Shown: in pieces, positions 50,350 through 51,445 of the stretch
Numbering within the stretch: the stretch's first letter is position 1
Layout: each line of letters starts with the position of its first letter
Origin: Bacteroidales bacterium
Lineage (GTDB): Bacteria > Bacteroidota > Bacteroidia > Bacteroidales > WCHB1-69
Assembly: GCA_024685175.1 (NCBI GenBank)
Contig: JAIKWD010000020.1
Location: 1 to 51,445, forward strand
DNA: 51,445 nucleotides
Direction: 5' to 3'
The notes under the pieces: model-generated
What the model was told of the DNA's origin: nothing
Databases searched by the model: none
The model's input: the letters and a program-made list of their open reading frames with translations, nothing else
Translations under genes and position numbers: made by a program

Positions 50350-51210
50350 TCATCGCCTTACTTCTTCCTTACCGCAATCACCCTGAAGCCGACCAACGGG
50401 GACGGGGCCGTCATAGGGTTTCTCACTGTCGATGCGGATGTCGTAGCCGGGGTCGAGGTAGCTGCCGCCGTATGCGATGCCGCGCTCAGCAACCATCTCT
50501 GCCACGTTGCCGCTCATATTGTACAGGCCATAATTATTGGGGTGACGCGACTTGGCTGGGTCCGGAAGGTTATCGATAAGATGAAAAGGATCTTTGTTTA
50601 TGACGACAACATACTTTCCATCCTGCTTGGTGATACTTTCATCACCGACCCTTAAAAAGTTGTATAAAAGTTCCCCATTACGATTGGTGAGATATGGTCC
50701 TCCTATCGGGTATGTGTTGTAGATTAGCCCGCCATGGGCGGCATGTTTCCACTGGTCTGTGGTAGGCAGGGTGTATTCCCACTCGTCGCCGCCTATTTTT
50801 TCTGTAAGCCAACGGCAAAACAGCATCGCGCCCTCATGACTGATGCAGGACACGGGATATGGAGGATATGGCGGAAACGCTGGATGGGTGCCGTAATGAG
50901 TTACCAAAATCGCCCGGGTAGTGTCAATTTGAGCTTTCTCGTAGTCGGCCATACGTCCCTGCGCCTTCAGGTCGTCAAGGAAGAGGTTGTAAGACGCGTT
51001 GGTCACCTCTGTCTCCAACATGCGGAACGGTGCGAGGGTCACCCGCATCGTGTCCCCTTTGGCGTTACGAGTCAGGAAATGGGAGCCCGGGATTTCCACG
51101 AAAGTCCCCACGAGCCGTTTCTCCAATTTCACGGTTTTCCTGTCGGGCTTCTGCGCCCAGGTCGCCACCACTGCGGCGATAAAAAGGATGGTCAGGGTCA
51201 GTTTTTTCAT
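50350..51210 (-). CDS. SUMF1/formylglycine-generating-enzyme-like secreted protein, C-terminal frameshift
   Basis: 286 residues as read, from ATG 51210 with signal peptide MKKLTLTILFIAAVVATWAQ. The SUMF1 (sulfatase-modifying factor) fold is seen in GTFVEIPGSHFLTR, FRMLETEVTNASYNLFLDDL, PVSCISHEGAMLFCRWLTEK, YTLPTTDQWKHAAHGG and NNYGLYNMSGNVAEMV. In this phylum such proteins are often gliding/secretion-type or surface lipoproteins (GldJ/GldK-like) rather than enzymes. The ending is altered: the read frame gives GRLQGDCGKEEVRR, while skipping one base at 50391 gives GFRVIAVRKK and a TAA at 50358-50360, the normal family ending. So there is a recent one-base insertion or a sequencing error. Only the last strand is affected. 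Confidence 0.82.
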   Translation of the reverse strand: MKKLTLTILFIAAVVATWAQKPDRKTVKLEKRLVGTFVEIPGSHFLTRNAKGDTMRVTLAPFRMLETEVTNASYNLFLDDLKAQGRMADYEKAQIDTTRAILVTHYGTHPAFPPYPPYPVSCISHEGAMLFCRWLTEKIGGDEWEYTLPTTDQWKHAAHGGLIYNTYPIGGPYLTNRNGELLYNFLRVGDESITKQDGKYVVVINKDPFHLIDNLPDPAKSRHPNNYGLYNMSGNVAEMVAERGIAYGGSYLDPGYDIRIDSEKPYDGPVPVGRLQGDCGKEEVRR

Positions 51211-51318
51211 AATGGTTAAGGTTTTGGATAGGTTTCTATATGTAATAACGAGATTTATGGGGAGAATCTTGGGTGGTTGTATGTTTTTTTTCATCGGGGC
51301 GTATGCGTTTATTTCATC

Positions 51319-51337
51319 GGGCGTATGCGATGCGCCC
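51319..51337. repeat. GGGCGTAT-GCG-ATGCGCCC hairpin repeat
   Basis: 8-bp stem with one G-U pair. The motif CATCGGGGCGTATGCG just upstream (51292-51307) repeats its left half, so the hairpin belongs to a small direct-repeat pair. Confidence 0.5.
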
Positions 51338-51369
51338 CCACGCTGTCATGTGTATGGCATCCTACATCC

Positions 51370-51445
51370 TCAGTGTAAAAACCGAATATCCCGATCCAGT
51401 TCGTAAATCTTGAGTCCCGTCGTGTCCATCGGAGGCAGCAGCATG
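51370..51445 (-). CDS. C-terminal tail of a reverse-strand protein (rest outside window)
   Basis: The reverse strand is open from the right edge to TGA at 51370-51372, giving about 24 residues ending DTTGLKIYELDRDIRFLH. Too short to identify. The position, 160 bases upstream of the SUMF1-domain gene and on the same strand, makes an upstream neighbour gene plausible. Confidence 0.35.
   Translation of the reverse strand, partial: MLLPPMDTTGLKIYELDRDIRFLH

Overview
The window comes from a moderately GC-rich member of the Bacteroidota, most likely an order Bacteroidales organism. The support is the recurrent promoter form TTG-N19-20-TAnnTTTG, the general lack of strong Shine-Dalgarno sites, a Na+-pumping methylmalonyl-CoA decarboxylase operon whose OadG carries an extracytoplasmic N-terminal domain, an ftsK-lolA pair, an ExbB/ExbD/TonB set, and a periplasmic PPIase operon. 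No rRNA or CRISPR array is present.

Layout. (1) Positions 1-14361 are a dense one-strand defence island: the C-terminal end of an SNF2-type helicase, a DUF4391 protein, an AT-rich RloA/RloB-type ATPase-TOPRIM pair with its own promoter, a type III Mod methyltransferase, an AT-rich PIN-domain protein and an AT-rich AlbA-domain protein, a fossil of a second res start codon region, a truncated regulator fragment, the type III Res subunit, and a membrane-anchored UvrD/HelD-like helicase with a nuclease insertion. Base composition alternates between GC-richer backbone genes and AT-rich insertions, and the Mod specificity region is itself AT-rich, so the locus looks assembled by nested recombination. 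(2) A gene-free stretch with an orphan promoter/operator and nested palindromes leads to tRNA-Ser(UGA), where the island stops. (3) Positions 14908-46567 are chromosomal backbone: an ABC ATPase, mutL, gltX, tex, a secreted-type nuclease, an esterase-like lipoprotein, wecB, ispD, an M20 dipeptidase, the mmd decarboxylase operon, lolA, ftsK, exbB-exbD-tonB, folC, a 1076-residue multi-cofactor flavoprotein, two PPIase-type foldases, a FecCD permease, an NfuA-like protein and ychF. (4) At 46606 lies tRNA-Gly(CCC). A 115-bp segment containing its 3' end is duplicated at 48807, bracketing an about 2.1-kb element with no integrase. That element carries a kinase-fold protein and a partner protein resembling polymorphic-toxin immunity proteins. 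(5) Positions 48922-50104 are debris: short repeats, palindromic repeat modules and a decayed fragment of a phage tail tape-measure gene. (6) The right end has a SUMF1-domain secreted protein with a frameshifted C-terminus and the tail of another reverse-strand gene.

How the parts work together. The left island combines modification-dependent restriction (Mod/Res) with likely abortive or nucleic-acid-degrading modules (RloAB, PIN). Its gene order and fossils suggest a type III R-M locus used as an insertion site for other defence genes. The tRNA-Gly element is a second, independent accretion site. The most unusual candidates are the nested type III island with its PIN and AlbA genes, the integrase-less kinase/immunity-like element, and the five-cofactor fusion flavoprotein.
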